Source of the DNA: an uncultured Synergistaceae bacterium
Lineage (GTDB): Bacteria > Synergistota > Synergistia > Synergistales > Dethiosulfovibrionaceae
DNA length: 61,399 nt
Assembly (NCBI GenBank): GCA_902489135.1
Contig: CABTYW010000002.1
Span: 1-61,399 of the forward strand
Direction: 5' to 3'
The translations under genes were made by a program, and so were the position numbers. The notes under the pieces were generated by a model that did no database searches, had not been told where the DNA came from, and was given only the letters and a program-made list of their open reading frames with translations. Below are positions 7,256-15,600 of this stretch, piece after piece (position 1 is the first letter of the stretch; every line of letters begins with the position of its first letter).

Positions 7256-7935
7256 GGATTGATATGAAGCCGTTCGGAAGTGTGACTGTTCAAATACGCC
7301 TCAAGACGGTCGCGGCTCAGGCGGATGTGGGTGCTCATGGCCGTGCGCACCCGCTGCTCATCCTGCGCCAGAAGGGCTTCGATAATCTCCACGTGCCCTT
7401 CGGAAAGGCGCTGAATGTAATCCCGGTCGCCGATGGAATAAGGGCGGTACAAGTTGATGACGTCCACCAGTTCTTCAAGAGAGTTCTGAAGAAATCGGTT
7501 CCCCGAGGCCTGATAGAGAAAAGCGTGAAAACGGCGGTCCTCATCTAAATATTTGACGGGCTCGGTGTCGTTTCCCATGTTCCTGAAAACCTCAAGAAAT
7601 TCGCCAAGCTCTTTGACGGGCGGATGAGCGCATACCAGCGATGCCGCAAACATCTCCAGATCCTCGCGAAGGTCATAAAGGGCGCCGGCGTCGCTGACGG
7701 ACGGCAGAGAAACGTAGGCACCCTTTCGGGGCGTCAGCGTCACCAGCGACGTTTTCGCCAGCTGTCGTATGGCCTCCCTCACCGGCGTGCGCGACACCGC
7801 CATTTTTTCAGCCAAATCCACCTCGGAAAGTTTTTCGCCGGGCTTGATGATGCCGCTCACAATGGCCTGCTTGATTTTTTCGTAGACAATCTGACGAAGA
7901 TCCATGTTTTTTGCCGGATGAAGCGGGTTATACAT
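7252..7935 (-). CDS. GntR-family transcriptional regulator, FCD (FadR C-terminal domain) subfamily
   Basis: A 227-residue regulator. The N-terminal winged helix-turn-helix covers residues 12-78 with the family signature P-G-E-K-L-S-E-V-D-L-A-E-K-M-A-V-S-R-T-P-V-R-E-A-I. The rest is the helical FCD ligand domain with E-D-R-R-F-H and later H-V-E-I-I-E, whose histidines and acids usually hold a metal near an organic acid ligand. ATG at 7935 has AAGGAGAG upstream, and a good promoter sits at 8003-8031. The M20/DUF3100 operon lies just upstream on the same strand and its promoter contains a TTGT-GA-ACAA element typical for this subfamily. I infer it controls that operon in response to the transported or hydrolysed substrate. 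Confidence 0.9.
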   Translation of the reverse strand: MYNPLHPAKNMDLRQIVYEKIKQAIVSGIIKPGEKLSEVDLAEKMAVSRTPVREAIRQLAKTSLVTLTPRKGAYVSLPSVSDAGALYDLREDLEMFAASLVCAHPPVKELGEFLEVFRNMGNDTEPVKYLDEDRRFHAFLYQASGNRFLQNSLEELVDVINLYRPYSIGDRDYIQRLSEGHVEIIEALLAQDEQRVRTAMSTHIRLSRDRLEAYLNSHTSERLHINP

Positions 7936-8002
7936 CGCAAAACTCTCCTTACAGACAGGCCGCAGCCCCAGAAATCGGCAAAGTTTTTTGCACTCCGTAC
8001 AT

Positions 8003-8031
8003 ATTATACAAAAAACATTTTACCTCTGCAA
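8003..8031 (-). promoter_or_regulatory. Promoter of the gntR-ydcF operon
   Basis: On the minus strand TTGCAG (8026-8031), 17-bp spacer, perfect TATAAT (8003-8008), about 65 bp before the gntR start. Confidence 0.65.
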
Positions 8032-8058
8032 GAAAAGTTTCCGACCAAGCGCTCTTCA

Positions 8059-8106
8059 TAAAAAAAGTCCCACGGGAAGCCCAGGCTTCCCTTGGGACTT
8101 TTTTTA
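8059..8106. terminator. Strong bidirectional terminator after the M20/DUF3100 operon
   Basis: A-run, AGTCCCA-CGGGAAGCC, a CAG loop, GGCTTCCC-TTGGGACT, then a T-run. The stem has a small internal mismatch and A7/T7 flanks, so it can stop transcription from either side. It separates the membrane-protein operon from the gntR promoter. Confidence 0.85.
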
Positions 8107-8119
8107 TTTCGGACGGATC

Positions 8120-8563
8120 TTATCGCATGCTGCGCAGAATGAGCTCGGCGATACAGGCGGAACCGACAAAGGTCCCCACGAAAACCATCATGCCCACCAC
8201 GACAATTTTCCATCCCTGTTTTTTCAACAGGCCGATATCCTTACCCAGAGCAAGTCCGGCGTAGGCCAAAATGGGCGTGCACAGCCCGACGAAATTGATG
8301 TTTTTCACCGCGCCGCTGAGATAGCCCGCCATGGGCAGAAAGTCGGGAATGGTGAAAATGCATCCCAACGTGGTGATATAGGCCACTGCGGGAAGTCCCT
8401 TCCAGGGAATGATCTTCCAGATCAGCACGCCCACGAAGACAATGCCCAAAAGGACAACCATGCCCTCCACCGTCTGAGCCACGGTAAAGCCGTCAACGAC
8501 GTTGACCACACAGCTGATAAGAGCGTCAAGAATCAGAAAAAGCGTCATCTGTACGTTTGTCAT
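8120..8563 (-). CDS. Small integral membrane protein, partner of the DUF3100 protein
   Basis: A 147-residue, very hydrophobic protein with about four membrane spans (roughly 5-27, 33-55, 62-85, 118-142) and few charged residues apart from K-D-I-G-L-L-K-K-Q-G-W-K. It begins with ATG at 8563 behind GGAGGAGAA and follows the DUF3100 gene by 22 bp, the last gene of the operon before a strong terminator. I do not recognise a named family beyond general resemblance to small subunits of two-part secondary transporters. Position and tight spacing suggest it forms a two-subunit permease with the DUF3100 protein, moving the substrate or product of the M20 amidohydrolase. That role is inference. Confidence 0.7.
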   Translation of the reverse strand: MTNVQMTLFLILDALISCVVNVVDGFTVAQTVEGMVVLLGIVFVGVLIWKIIPWKGLPAVAYITTLGCIFTIPDFLPMAGYLSGAVKNINFVGLCTPILAYAGLALGKDIGLLKKQGWKIVVVGMMVFVGTFVGSACIAELILRSMR

Positions 8564-8585
8564 TGTAATTCTCCTCCCCTCGTCC

Positions 8586-9404
8586 TTAACGTGCTTCGCC
8601 GGGCCTGCTGGGCTGTTCCTTTACGCCGCAGAGGCGAACAAGCCACTCGGACAGCGGAAGGCTGAAAAACACACACATGTACATGCCGTCCAAACCGGAG
8701 AGCATATTGCTTGACGCGGCCAGAGCCGTCAGTTCGTCCTTCAGAGCGGGGAACATTTGAATGAGGGGCGCAAGGGACGTGGTCATCATGCTGGCGCTGC
8801 CCGTTCCGCAGGCCATGGCAAGCGCCTGGGGACTGAACCACGAAACGGTGGAGGCAATAATGGAGCTCATAAAGCTGCAGAACAGCCCTCCGAAAACCGT
8901 ACCGGTGATGTAGACGCCCATAACGCCGAAACCTTCAGGCGAGTCAATGCCGTACTTCTCGCCGATGATGGCGATGTTGGGCTCGCGCGCGTTGGAGAAG
9001 GCAGCGCCTACGGCTTCACGCCGCAACCCCAGCATAACGGCGAAGGGAATGCCGAACAGGACGGTGCCCAAATTGCCGAACTCCTGAAGGAGAAGGGCCG
9101 GAGCCGAATGGATAACCTTCCAGAAATTAGGGCCCACCAGCGTGCCGTAACGAGCCATCAGCAGGAAGAAGGTGAGACTCGTCAGAGACGAAATCTGGAT
9201 CATGTCGTCGTGAGACAGCAGTTTCATTTTGGGAAAACTGATGATTGCGCCCATAATAAAAGAATAAAGCATAGGTACAAGCACAAGCTTCGCTCTGCCC
9301 AGTGCAAAGGTCTTGCCGCCGATGTACTCGGCAATGACGCTCAACACCAGTGCCAACAGGTGCACTTTCCAGTTTCTCAACGCCTTGCTTACTGTTTCTT
9401 CCAT
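8586..9404 (-). CDS. DUF3100 family membrane protein (putative transporter)
   Basis: A 272-residue protein with seven to nine predicted membrane segments. Landmarks I associate with DUF3100 are L-V-P-M-L-Y-S near residue 42, F-G-N-L-G-T-V-L-F-G, A-R-E-P-N-I-A-I-I-G-E-K-Y-G, G-V-M-G-V-Y-I-T-G and A-M-A-C-G-T-G-S-A-S-M-M. The family is usually found beside M20 amidohydrolases, as here: the amidohydrolase gene ends 56 bp upstream. No member has a proven substrate to my knowledge; a carrier for an amino acid conjugate or its product fits. ATG at 9404 is preceded by GGGAGC. Second gene of a three-gene operon. Confidence 0.82.
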   Translation of the reverse strand: MEETVSKALRNWKVHLLALVLSVIAEYIGGKTFALGRAKLVLVPMLYSFIMGAIISFPKMKLLSHDDMIQISSLTSLTFFLLMARYGTLVGPNFWKVIHSAPALLLQEFGNLGTVLFGIPFAVMLGLRREAVGAAFSNAREPNIAIIGEKYGIDSPEGFGVMGVYITGTVFGGLFCSFMSSIIASTVSWFSPQALAMACGTGSASMMTTSLAPLIQMFPALKDELTALAASSNMLSGLDGMYMCVFFSLPLSEWLVRLCGVKEQPSRPGEAR

Positions 9405-9460
9405 ATGAAAACGCTCCCTATCTAAAAGATCAGCAAATCCCTGTGCATTTGCTGTGGTAC

Positions 9461-10777
9461 CTAATACTCGGAAAACCGGCTGTCCATGGCCTCAAGATAC
9501 TGCTGCTTGGTGTAAACGGGCTTGAAATTGTCGATGATTTTGTGAGCCTGCTCCGCTCCGTCGGCCAACAGGTCCACAATGGTGGCCAGCATGGCCTTGG
9601 CCGGAGTCAGCACGGCGGCGTTAAAATCCACCACCTTGAAGCCCGCCGAATGGAGCGCCCCCACGGACCCTCCCGACAGCGGATGGATGCACGGCATAAG
9701 GTGGCACACGTCTCCCATGTCGGTGGACGCCGAAAAATAGGTTCCCCTGAGAATGTTTTCCACCCCCACGAGCTGCGAGGCATTTTTGATGAACAGCTCA
9801 TTGAAGGGCGCACAGATTTCAAGGGGCATATCACCGGGGATGCTGGAGAAATGGAATTTGCATCCCAAAGCCTCGGCGCCGCTCTTAAAAGCGCGCTCCA
9901 CCTTGGCAAACACCTGATCAATGACGTCGGCGCTGCCGGCGCGGACATAGCCCTCGAGGCGAACGTCGTCGGGCACGGAGTTCACCGAATCGCCGCCCTT
10001 GGTGATAATAAAGTGAACCCGCACATGATCGGTGTCACGGAAAGTTTCGCGAAGGGCATTGACGGCGTTGATGCCTGCAACCGCCGCATAGAGCGCGTTA
10101 ATTCCCTGGTCGGGAGCGGCCGCGGCATGGGCCTGCTTGCCCTCGTAGCGGATGGTAAAAACGCGGAAGCCGTTGCCGTGATCAAGCACCGAAAAAGCCC
10201 CCGAGGGCGACCACTCGCCGGCGTGAATCATCATAGCCATATCCACATCGTCGAAAACACCCAGTCGGACGAACTCCTGCTTGCCGCAGAGATAGCCGAT
10301 TTTTCCCTCGTCCCGGAGCTGTTTGCGGTGTTCAACCTGAATGAATTCCTCGGCCGGGACGCCCATAAGCGTCACCGAACCGTCCAGTTCCTTCAAAATG
10401 CCGCTGCGCGCCAGTGCCGCTCCCACCGCCAACACCATGGACGTCTGCAGGTTATGGCCGCAGCTGTGCGACGCTCCCGTCACGGAATCGGCCTGAGGAT
10501 GATTGCGACAGACAATGCCGTCCAGCTCGCCCAGCACTGCAATTTTAGGGCCGGGATTGCCGCCCACGTCGGACCTCAGGCCTGTCAGAGCCAGACCGCG
10601 CTGAACGTCAAGCCCAAGGGATTTCAGGGCCTCATACAGTTTTGTGCTCGTCCGATTTTCGGAAAAGCCCAACTCGGGATGGAGGGCAATGTCCTCGGCG
10701 TAAGACTTCACCAAAGGCAAAGCATCATCCACCGCTTTGAAAACGCGTCGTTTCAATTCCGTCGTATCCACCGCCAA
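9461..10777 (-). CDS. M20 family amidohydrolase/metallopeptidase (aminobenzoyl-glutamate hydrolase-like)
   Basis: A 438-residue cytoplasmic zinc hydrolase. N-terminal H-P-E-L-G-F-S-E-N-R-T-S is the classic M20D opening; metal ligands are visible in G-A-S-H-S-C-G-H-N (near 115) and P-A-E-E-F (near 146), with further histidines in M-M-I-H-A-G-E-W-S and A-H-A-A-A-A-P and a final D-M-G-D-V-C-H-L-M-P. Family members cleave the amide of N-acyl amino acids or p-aminobenzoyl-glutamate. The start is a TTG: AGGTGA is placed best for the TTG at 10775-10777, though TTG at 10780 or the later GTG are possible. First gene of the M20-DUF3100-small membrane protein operon. The substrate is unknown. Confidence 0.88.
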   Translation of the reverse strand: MAVDTTELKRRVFKAVDDALPLVKSYAEDIALHPELGFSENRTSTKLYEALKSLGLDVQRGLALTGLRSDVGGNPGPKIAVLGELDGIVCRNHPQADSVTGASHSCGHNLQTSMVLAVGAALARSGILKELDGSVTLMGVPAEEFIQVEHRKQLRDEGKIGYLCGKQEFVRLGVFDDVDMAMMIHAGEWSPSGAFSVLDHGNGFRVFTIRYEGKQAHAAAAPDQGINALYAAVAGINAVNALRETFRDTDHVRVHFIITKGGDSVNSVPDDVRLEGYVRAGSADVIDQVFAKVERAFKSGAEALGCKFHFSSIPGDMPLEICAPFNELFIKNASQLVGVENILRGTYFSASTDMGDVCHLMPCIHPLSGGSVGALHSAGFKVVDFNAAVLTPAKAMLATIVDLLADGAEQAHKIIDNFKPVYTKQQYLEAMDSRFSEY

Positions 10778-10991
10778 CAAAGATCACCTCGCAGGTTTTC
10801 TCGTGCAAAAAAGAGAATTCTGTCAAAACTTCACCGGCACCGCCGCGTCATTTCCGAGGGCGCCTTTCCCCAAAAAAACGCAAAATATTCACGCAAATCC
10901 GATCAAAAGAAGCTTTTTACCGGAACAAACGCACCGTCCCTCACGGAGCGCCCTGATTTTCCCGATGCCGGCGCAGCGTCTTTATTAAATA

Positions 10992-11020
10992 AGTCTAACA
11001 TTGTGAACAAAGGCTGTCAA
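10992..11020 (-). promoter_or_regulatory. Promoter of the M20/DUF3100 operon with a GntR-type operator in the spacer
   Basis: On the minus strand TTGACA (11015-11020), 17-bp spacer, TAGACT (10992-10997). The spacer contains the symmetric TTGT-GA-ACAA at 11001-11010, a form typical for FCD-type GntR regulators, so a bound repressor would block RNA polymerase. The leader to the start codon is about 200 nt and contains no clear terminator. Confidence 0.55.
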
Positions 11021-11025
11021 TGTTT

Positions 11026-12125
11026 TTAATTTGCATAAAAGTTCAGCCCCGTTGCGCCGCACGCTTTTTCCGCAAGGAGTTCCATCGCCGCCGACGTCTC
11101 CGGGCGGTTCCCATATCGGGGACAGAGAACATGGTACGGCGCAGCGTCCCGAAAGTGCACGTTCACCTCGGCGGCCAAGCCTGAACGGCGCCTGTGCCGC
11201 CGCAGTGTCGCGCCCACGGGCGGATCCTTCCGAAGCGAACGGCCGCCGTTGCCTCCTGCAGAAAAATCGCACCGCCGAGGGCGCCTCGTTGAGCTCAACG
11301 ACTTCGGCAACGATTGAAGGCGGCTTGAAAAAGACCTCCTATTCAAGACCGCGAAACGCCGTGAGAGGACGTGCCAAGGCAGGACCGCCCGCTCAAGCCG
11401 ACGGCGCACGAAAAGCGCTCCAAGGGCCTTTGAGCGCCCCACCCTCACGGGCTCTGAAAAACCGACCGCCCCACCGCCGTTACGCCCCCTTAAAGGGAAC
11501 GTCACTGCCTGTTTTCCTGTGCCGACGCTGCAAAGGGGGCCGTCGACTCTTTCACTGGTGACGGATCCGTCAATGGGTCCTCATTGAGCGGGTCGCGAAT
11601 GTGTATTGCCGTTTTCTTTTCGTGACGCCCCGCCGGATCAACGTGGCAATGTCCACGCAAAATTGTACGATGCCCTCTTTGTATTTCCAATGGGCCCGTC
11701 GGTCAAAAATTACAAGAGAATGCTTTCCCTCGGAATGCTCGGAATAATTCATCACGCCGGCTGCGCCGTATTGGGAAAATCTTCAGCGGCGAAAAGCGTC
11801 AGGCTTTCCATCACGCCGGCCCCGCCGTATTCGGCCTGCCCGCCAACATGTAAACATGGTTCGGGCAGAGATGCCGGGAGTATTTCCATGCTTGTGCGGC
11901 CCCGTCAAGTTTTTGAAATCTTAATCATATGCACTGTGATTGGACGGGAGATGCCTGACGCCAAAATTGGGGTGCAACCGCTCCATGATATTTGCAGTTC
12001 CCTGCGGGAGGTGCCGCGGGGTTATCGGCCGTGCTTGCCATCTCGAACTCTCCCCCTGAGGTTTTTGAGGTGCGGTTGTCAGCCCTGCTCGATTTGAACC
12101 TGTTGGAGTGATTTCAGATAAAAAC
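11026..12125. other. Gene-poor stretch with probable relics and short direct repeats
   Basis: About 1.1 kb without a gene I can support. Open frames on both strands (for example minus 11026-11505, minus 11570-11755, plus 11606-12097) carry no recognisable domain. The minus frame ending at 11026 has the most protein-like composition near its end and may be the tail of a dead gene. An imperfect 25-bp direct repeat (ATCACGCCGGC-type) occurs at 11751 and 11810, 59 bp apart. Confidence 0.4.
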
Positions 12126-12178
12126 AAAAATCTTGCTCCATCGCTTTAAGCTTTTTGTCCCCCGGCAGAGCCGGGGGG
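12126..12178. repeat. Dispersed repeat, copy A, with a GC hairpin
   Basis: A 30-odd-bp conserved block (TGCTCCATCGCTTTAAGCTT core) is followed by CCCCCGGCAGAGCCGGGGG, a tight hairpin. Copy B of the same arrangement lies at 49977-50026, 38 kb away. The unit looks like a small repetitive extragenic element. Confidence 0.6.
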
Positions 12179-12193
12179 ATGAACAATAAAGCA

Positions 12194-12229
12194 GCCCGCC
12201 GAAGGCAAATTTTTCTGCCTTCGGCGGGC
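12194..12229. terminator. Strong 14-bp hairpin downstream of the radical SAM gene
   Basis: Perfect arms GCCCGCCGAAGGCA (12194-12207) and complement (12216-12229) around an 8-nt T-rich loop. It lies 18 bp past the stop of the minus-strand radical SAM gene. It lacks a long T run on either flank, so it may act as an RNA-stabilising 3' hairpin instead of a classic terminator. Confidence 0.6.
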
Positions 12230-12247
12230 CGTGGGGCCACGGGGACT

Positions 12248-13156
12248 TTAACCGTCTTCGCAGCGCACCACGTTGCGACCGTCAAACCGGGGGATAAATT
12301 TCTCCATGGCGGTTCGGCCTTTCTGGATATAACAATTTTCCATGCCCAGGCTTTCGGCATAATCCAGCACTCGGTGGTACTCCAAAGTGGTCAGGCGCCG
12401 GTTCAGTCCGACACATCCCGCCGTTTGGGGCATGGGCGTGTATTGGTTCATCAGGCTCACGTAAATGTCGGAGCCGAAAACGCCGTGGAGGTAATCCAGA
12501 ATTTTCTTGCTGTCGCCCGTTTGTCCGGGCAGGATGAGATGACGCACCAGAACGCCGCGCCTCATGATCCCCTTTTCGATGACCGCGGGACCGGTGATGT
12601 CGAACATCTTTTCAATGGACGCCGAGGCATATTTAAAATAATCGGGCGCATGGGAATAGCGGCGCGCTATTTGGTCGTCACAGTATTTCAAGTCGGGAAG
12701 AAAGACGTCCACCCATCCGCGAAGCGCTTCCACGGCCTCGGGCAGCTCGTATCCTCCGCAGTTGTAGACCACGGGCAGAGAAAAACCTTTTTTCTTCGCG
12801 CGCCCCAGCGCTTCTATAATCTGCGGCGCGTAGTGCGTCGGCGTCACCAGATCCAGCGATGCCGCGCCGCGCCGCTGCTGTTCCATAAAAATCTCCGACA
12901 GGCGCTCCACGCTCACATCAATGCCGGCACCCTTGCAGCTGATCTGATAATTCTGGCAGAACAGGCACTTCATGGTGCAGTGCGAGAAAAAAACCGTTCC
13001 GGCGCCGTTGTCCCCCGTCAGGCAGGGCTCCTCCCAACGATGCAGCGACACCAGCGCAAGACGCGGCAGGCTTCCGGCGCCGCAGTAGCCTGTCTCGCCG
13101 GCGGCGCGGTTGACGCCGCAGCGCCGCGGACAGAGATCACAGCGTTCCAAATTCAT
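12248..13156 (-). CDS. Radical SAM protein related to pyruvate formate-lyase activating enzymes (PflX/COG1313 type)
   Basis: A 302-residue iron-sulfur protein. The radical SAM motif C-x-x-x-C-x-x-C is C60-T-M-K-C64-L-F-C67. An N-terminal cysteine cluster C-D-L-C-P-R-R-C-G-V-N-R is characteristic of the COG1313 group. Such proteins use a [4Fe-4S] cluster and S-adenosylmethionine to make a radical; the target of PflX-type proteins is not known and no glycyl-radical enzyme is next to it. The start at 13156 (MNLERC) is chosen because AAGGAGC lies six bases before it; an upstream in-frame ATG at 13171 overlaps that site. It follows pgk by 104 bp on the same strand and could be read through from the gap promoter. 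Confidence 0.85.
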   Translation of the reverse strand: MNLERCDLCPRRCGVNRAAGETGYCGAGSLPRLALVSLHRWEEPCLTGDNGAGTVFFSHCTMKCLFCQNYQISCKGAGIDVSVERLSEIFMEQQRRGAASLDLVTPTHYAPQIIEALGRAKKKGFSLPVVYNCGGYELPEAVEALRGWVDVFLPDLKYCDDQIARRYSHAPDYFKYASASIEKMFDITGPAVIEKGIMRRGVLVRHLILPGQTGDSKKILDYLHGVFGSDIYVSLMNQYTPMPQTAGCVGLNRRLTTLEYHRVLDYAESLGMENCYIQKGRTAMEKFIPRFDGRNVVRCEDG

Positions 13157-13260
13157 CTTTTGCTCCTTCATTTTTCGCAGAAGCGATGGAAAAGCGCCTC
13201 GAAGAAAAACTTCGAGGCGCCGAGTCCGAAAACTTTTTTTCGCGCCGCCGGGCGGCAGCC

Positions 13261-14454
13261 TCAGCGGTCTTCAAGGGGAGCGATGCCCGGCAGCACTTTG
13301 CCTTCGCAGTACTCAAGGCTGGCGCCGCCGCCGGTGGAGACGTGGGACATGGCGCTTTTCAGGCCGAATTTTTTCACGGCCGAAGCGGTATCGCCTCCGC
13401 CCACCACGGTAAAAGCCCCCTGTTCCGTCGCCTCGGCCATGGCTTGGGCGACGGATTTGCTTCCCTGCGCGAAGATCGGATTTTCAAAGACGCCCATGGG
13501 GCCGTTCCAAAGGACCGTTTTCGCCTTGGCGATCGCCGCGGCAAAGAGTTTGCACGTTTCAGGGCCGATGTCCAATCCCATGAGATCGTCGGGAAGGGCG
13601 TCGGCGGCCACGGTTTGCGGCTCGGCTTCGGCGGTGATTTCAGGCGCGGCGATGACGTCAACGGGCAAAATGATTTTGACGCCGGCGGTTTTCGCCTTGG
13701 CCAGCAGAGTTTTTGCAAAATCGGCGTGATCCGCGTCGAACAGCGATTTTCCGATTTTGCCGCCCTTCACGGCAAGGAAGGTGAAGGCCATGCCGCCGCC
13801 GATGAGAATCGTATCGGCCGTGGCGATCATGCGCTCGAGAACGCCGATTTTGTCGGAAACTTTGGCGCCGCCCACCACGAGGACATAGGGTTTGACGGGA
13901 TCGGACTTGACGCGTTCAAGAGCTTCCACTTCGTGGGCGATGAGATAGCCCGCCCGCGCGGGAAGCACGTGAGCCACGCCTTCGGTGGAACAGTTGGCGC
14001 GGTGAGAGGCGCTGAAGGCATCCATGACGAACAGGTCAAAGGGCTCGGCCATGAGTTCGCTGAACTGTCGGTCGTTTTTCTCCTCTTCGGGGTGGAAACG
14101 GGAGTTTTCCAGCAAAAGAAGCTCGTCCCGCTTCTGCGACGCCACGGCGGACTGCACTTGAGGCCCCACACAGTCGGGGACGAAACGGACGCGGTGCCCC
14201 AGTCCCTTTTCCACGTCGGCTCTGATGAGATCCAGCGACATTTCGGGAACCACTTTGCCTTTAGGACGTCCGAAGTGGGACACCAGAGTGACGGAGGCGC
14301 CGGCCGCCAGAAGGGCGTCAACGGTTTTTTTGTGAGCCACGATGCGGGAATTATCCTTGACGACGCCGTCTTTCACGGGGACGTTGAAATCCACGCGGAC
14401 GAGAACTTTTTTCCCTTTCAGCGAAATTCCGTCAATATTTCGAAGCTTCAACAT
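13261..14454 (-). CDS. pgk: Phosphoglycerate kinase
   Basis: A 397-residue enzyme of normal length catalysing 1,3-bisphosphoglycerate + ADP to 3-phosphoglycerate + ATP in the cytoplasm. Visible signatures are V-R-V-D-F-N-V-P near residue 19, L-V-S-H-F-G-R-P-K-G, E-N-S-R-F-H-P-E-E in the domain usually holding E-N-V-R-F, A-K-V-S-D-K-I-G, and the C-terminal V-V-G-G-G-D-T-A-S-A nucleotide loop. The start ATG at 14454 follows the gap stop codon by one base, so the two are translationally linked in a gap-pgk operon driven from 15558-15586. The E-N-S-R-F variant is slightly unusual but keeps the arginine and phenylalanine. Confidence 0.97.
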   Translation of the reverse strand: MLKLRNIDGISLKGKKVLVRVDFNVPVKDGVVKDNSRIVAHKKTVDALLAAGASVTLVSHFGRPKGKVVPEMSLDLIRADVEKGLGHRVRFVPDCVGPQVQSAVASQKRDELLLLENSRFHPEEEKNDRQFSELMAEPFDLFVMDAFSASHRANCSTEGVAHVLPARAGYLIAHEVEALERVKSDPVKPYVLVVGGAKVSDKIGVLERMIATADTILIGGGMAFTFLAVKGGKIGKSLFDADHADFAKTLLAKAKTAGVKIILPVDVIAAPEITAEAEPQTVAADALPDDLMGLDIGPETCKLFAAAIAKAKTVLWNGPMGVFENPIFAQGSKSVAQAMAEATEQGAFTVVGGGDTASAVKKFGLKSAMSHVSTGGGASLEYCEGKVLPGIAPLEDR

Positions 14455-14455
14455 T

Positions 14456-15478
14456 TCAAAGGCCCTTTTCGATGACGTAATTGACCAGATCGACGCAGCG
14501 GCAGGAATATCCCCATTCGTTGTCGTACCACGAGAAGACTTTGATGAGGCCGTTCATCTCGATGGTCTGGTCGGGAGCGAAGATGCTCGAGCGGTCGTCG
14601 TGGATAAAATCGGCGGAAACGCATTCGTCGGTGACATAGCCCAGATAGGGAGCCATGGCCCCTTCCGAGGCCTTTTTCACTGCGGCGTTCACTTCTTCTG
14701 CGGTGACGGGACGACGGGGCTGAAAGGTGAGATCGACGATGGAAACGTCGGGCGTGGGAACGCGCAGCGCCATGCCGCTCATTTTGCCTTTCAGCTCAGG
14801 GATGACCAGAGCGACGGCCTTGGCGGCGCCGGTGGTGGTGGGCACCATGGAGACCGCAGCGGCGCGGGCACGATAATTGCTCTTCTTGTGGGATTTGTCC
14901 ACAAGGTTCTGATCGCCCGTATAGGAGTGAACGGTGGTCATCAACCCTTTTTCGATGCCGAATGCATCGTTGAGAACCTTCGCCAGAGGCGCAAGGCAGT
15001 TGGTGGTGCAGGAAGCGTTGGAAATGATGTGATGCTTGGCGGGATCGTAAGTTTCTTCGTTGACTCCCATGACAAAGGTCGCCACGCCGTCACCTTTGCC
15101 GGGCGCGGTGATGACCACTTTTTTGGCGCCGCAGGCAATGTGAGCCCCCGCCGCTTCGGCCGTGCAATTTTTGCCCGTGGCCTCAATGACCACGTCAATG
15201 CCCAGTTCTTTCCAGGGATAGACGTTGTCCTCGGGTTTTACGCAGAGGATTTTGCGGCCATTGATGATGATGTAATCGCCCTCGGAGGTCACATCGCCGC
15301 GAAAGCGCCCGTGAACGGAGTCGTACTTGAGCAGATAGGCCATCTGATCGGCCGAGGCGCTGTGACGGGTTACCGCCGTCACTTCAAAGAGCCCTTTTTT
15401 GTCATATTCCGACATGGCGCGGAGAACAAGACGGCCGATCCTGCCAAAACCACTGATTGCAACGCGAACTTTGCTCAT
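14456..15478 (-). CDS. gap: Type I glyceraldehyde-3-phosphate dehydrogenase
   Basis: A 340-residue enzyme oxidising glyceraldehyde-3-phosphate with phosphate and NAD(P)+. The Rossmann start V-A-I-S-G-F-G-R-I-G-R is at 6-16, the catalytic cysteine is in S-N-A-S-C-T-T-N-C-L-A-P, and W-Y-D-N-E-W-G-Y-S lies near the end. The second beta strand ends A-V-T-R-H-S (35-40) where NAD-dependent enzymes normally carry an aspartate (N-D-L type), which suggests use of NADP or relaxed specificity. ATG 15478 is placed nine bases after GAGGAGGAAG; an upstream frame extension to 15586 covers the promoter and is rejected. It is first in the gap-pgk operon. Confidence 0.95.
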   Translation of the reverse strand: MSKVRVAISGFGRIGRLVLRAMSEYDKKGLFEVTAVTRHSASADQMAYLLKYDSVHGRFRGDVTSEGDYIIINGRKILCVKPEDNVYPWKELGIDVVIEATGKNCTAEAAGAHIACGAKKVVITAPGKGDGVATFVMGVNEETYDPAKHHIISNASCTTNCLAPLAKVLNDAFGIEKGLMTTVHSYTGDQNLVDKSHKKSNYRARAAAVSMVPTTTGAAKAVALVIPELKGKMSGMALRVPTPDVSIVDLTFQPRRPVTAEEVNAAVKKASEGAMAPYLGYVTDECVSADFIHDDRSSIFAPDQTIEMNGLIKVFSWYDNEWGYSCRCVDLVNYVIEKGL

Positions 15479-15557
15479 AGCAGCTTCCTCCTCGAAGTTT
15501 TCAAGTCTCGGTGTAAAAATTACGCTCAAGATTATGTGTCTGTCGCCAGGCGGAACT

Positions 15558-15586
15558 AGACTAAACGGAAACCGCCGCGCTGTCAA
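15558..15586 (-). promoter_or_regulatory. Promoter of the gap-pgk operon
   Basis: On the minus strand TTGACA (15581-15586), 17-bp spacer, TAGTCT (15558-15563), about 80 bp upstream of the gap start and just past the whiA stop. The same TAGnCT form of the -10 is seen at the M20 promoter. Confidence 0.55.
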
Positions 15587-15600
15587 GACATGCGAGGCGG

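Noticed and set aside
9350..11029. 559-codon plus-strand frame
   Set aside because: Antisense to the M20 gene; GC-rich codons create long shadow frames. Histidine/arginine-rich composition, no domain.
11031..12097. Plus-strand frames of 160-176 codons in the gene-poor region
   Set aside because: No ribosome binding site, no domain, arginine/proline-rich composition.
12155..14475. Long plus-strand frames over the radical SAM and pgk genes
   Set aside because: Antisense shadows of two clearly recognisable proteins.
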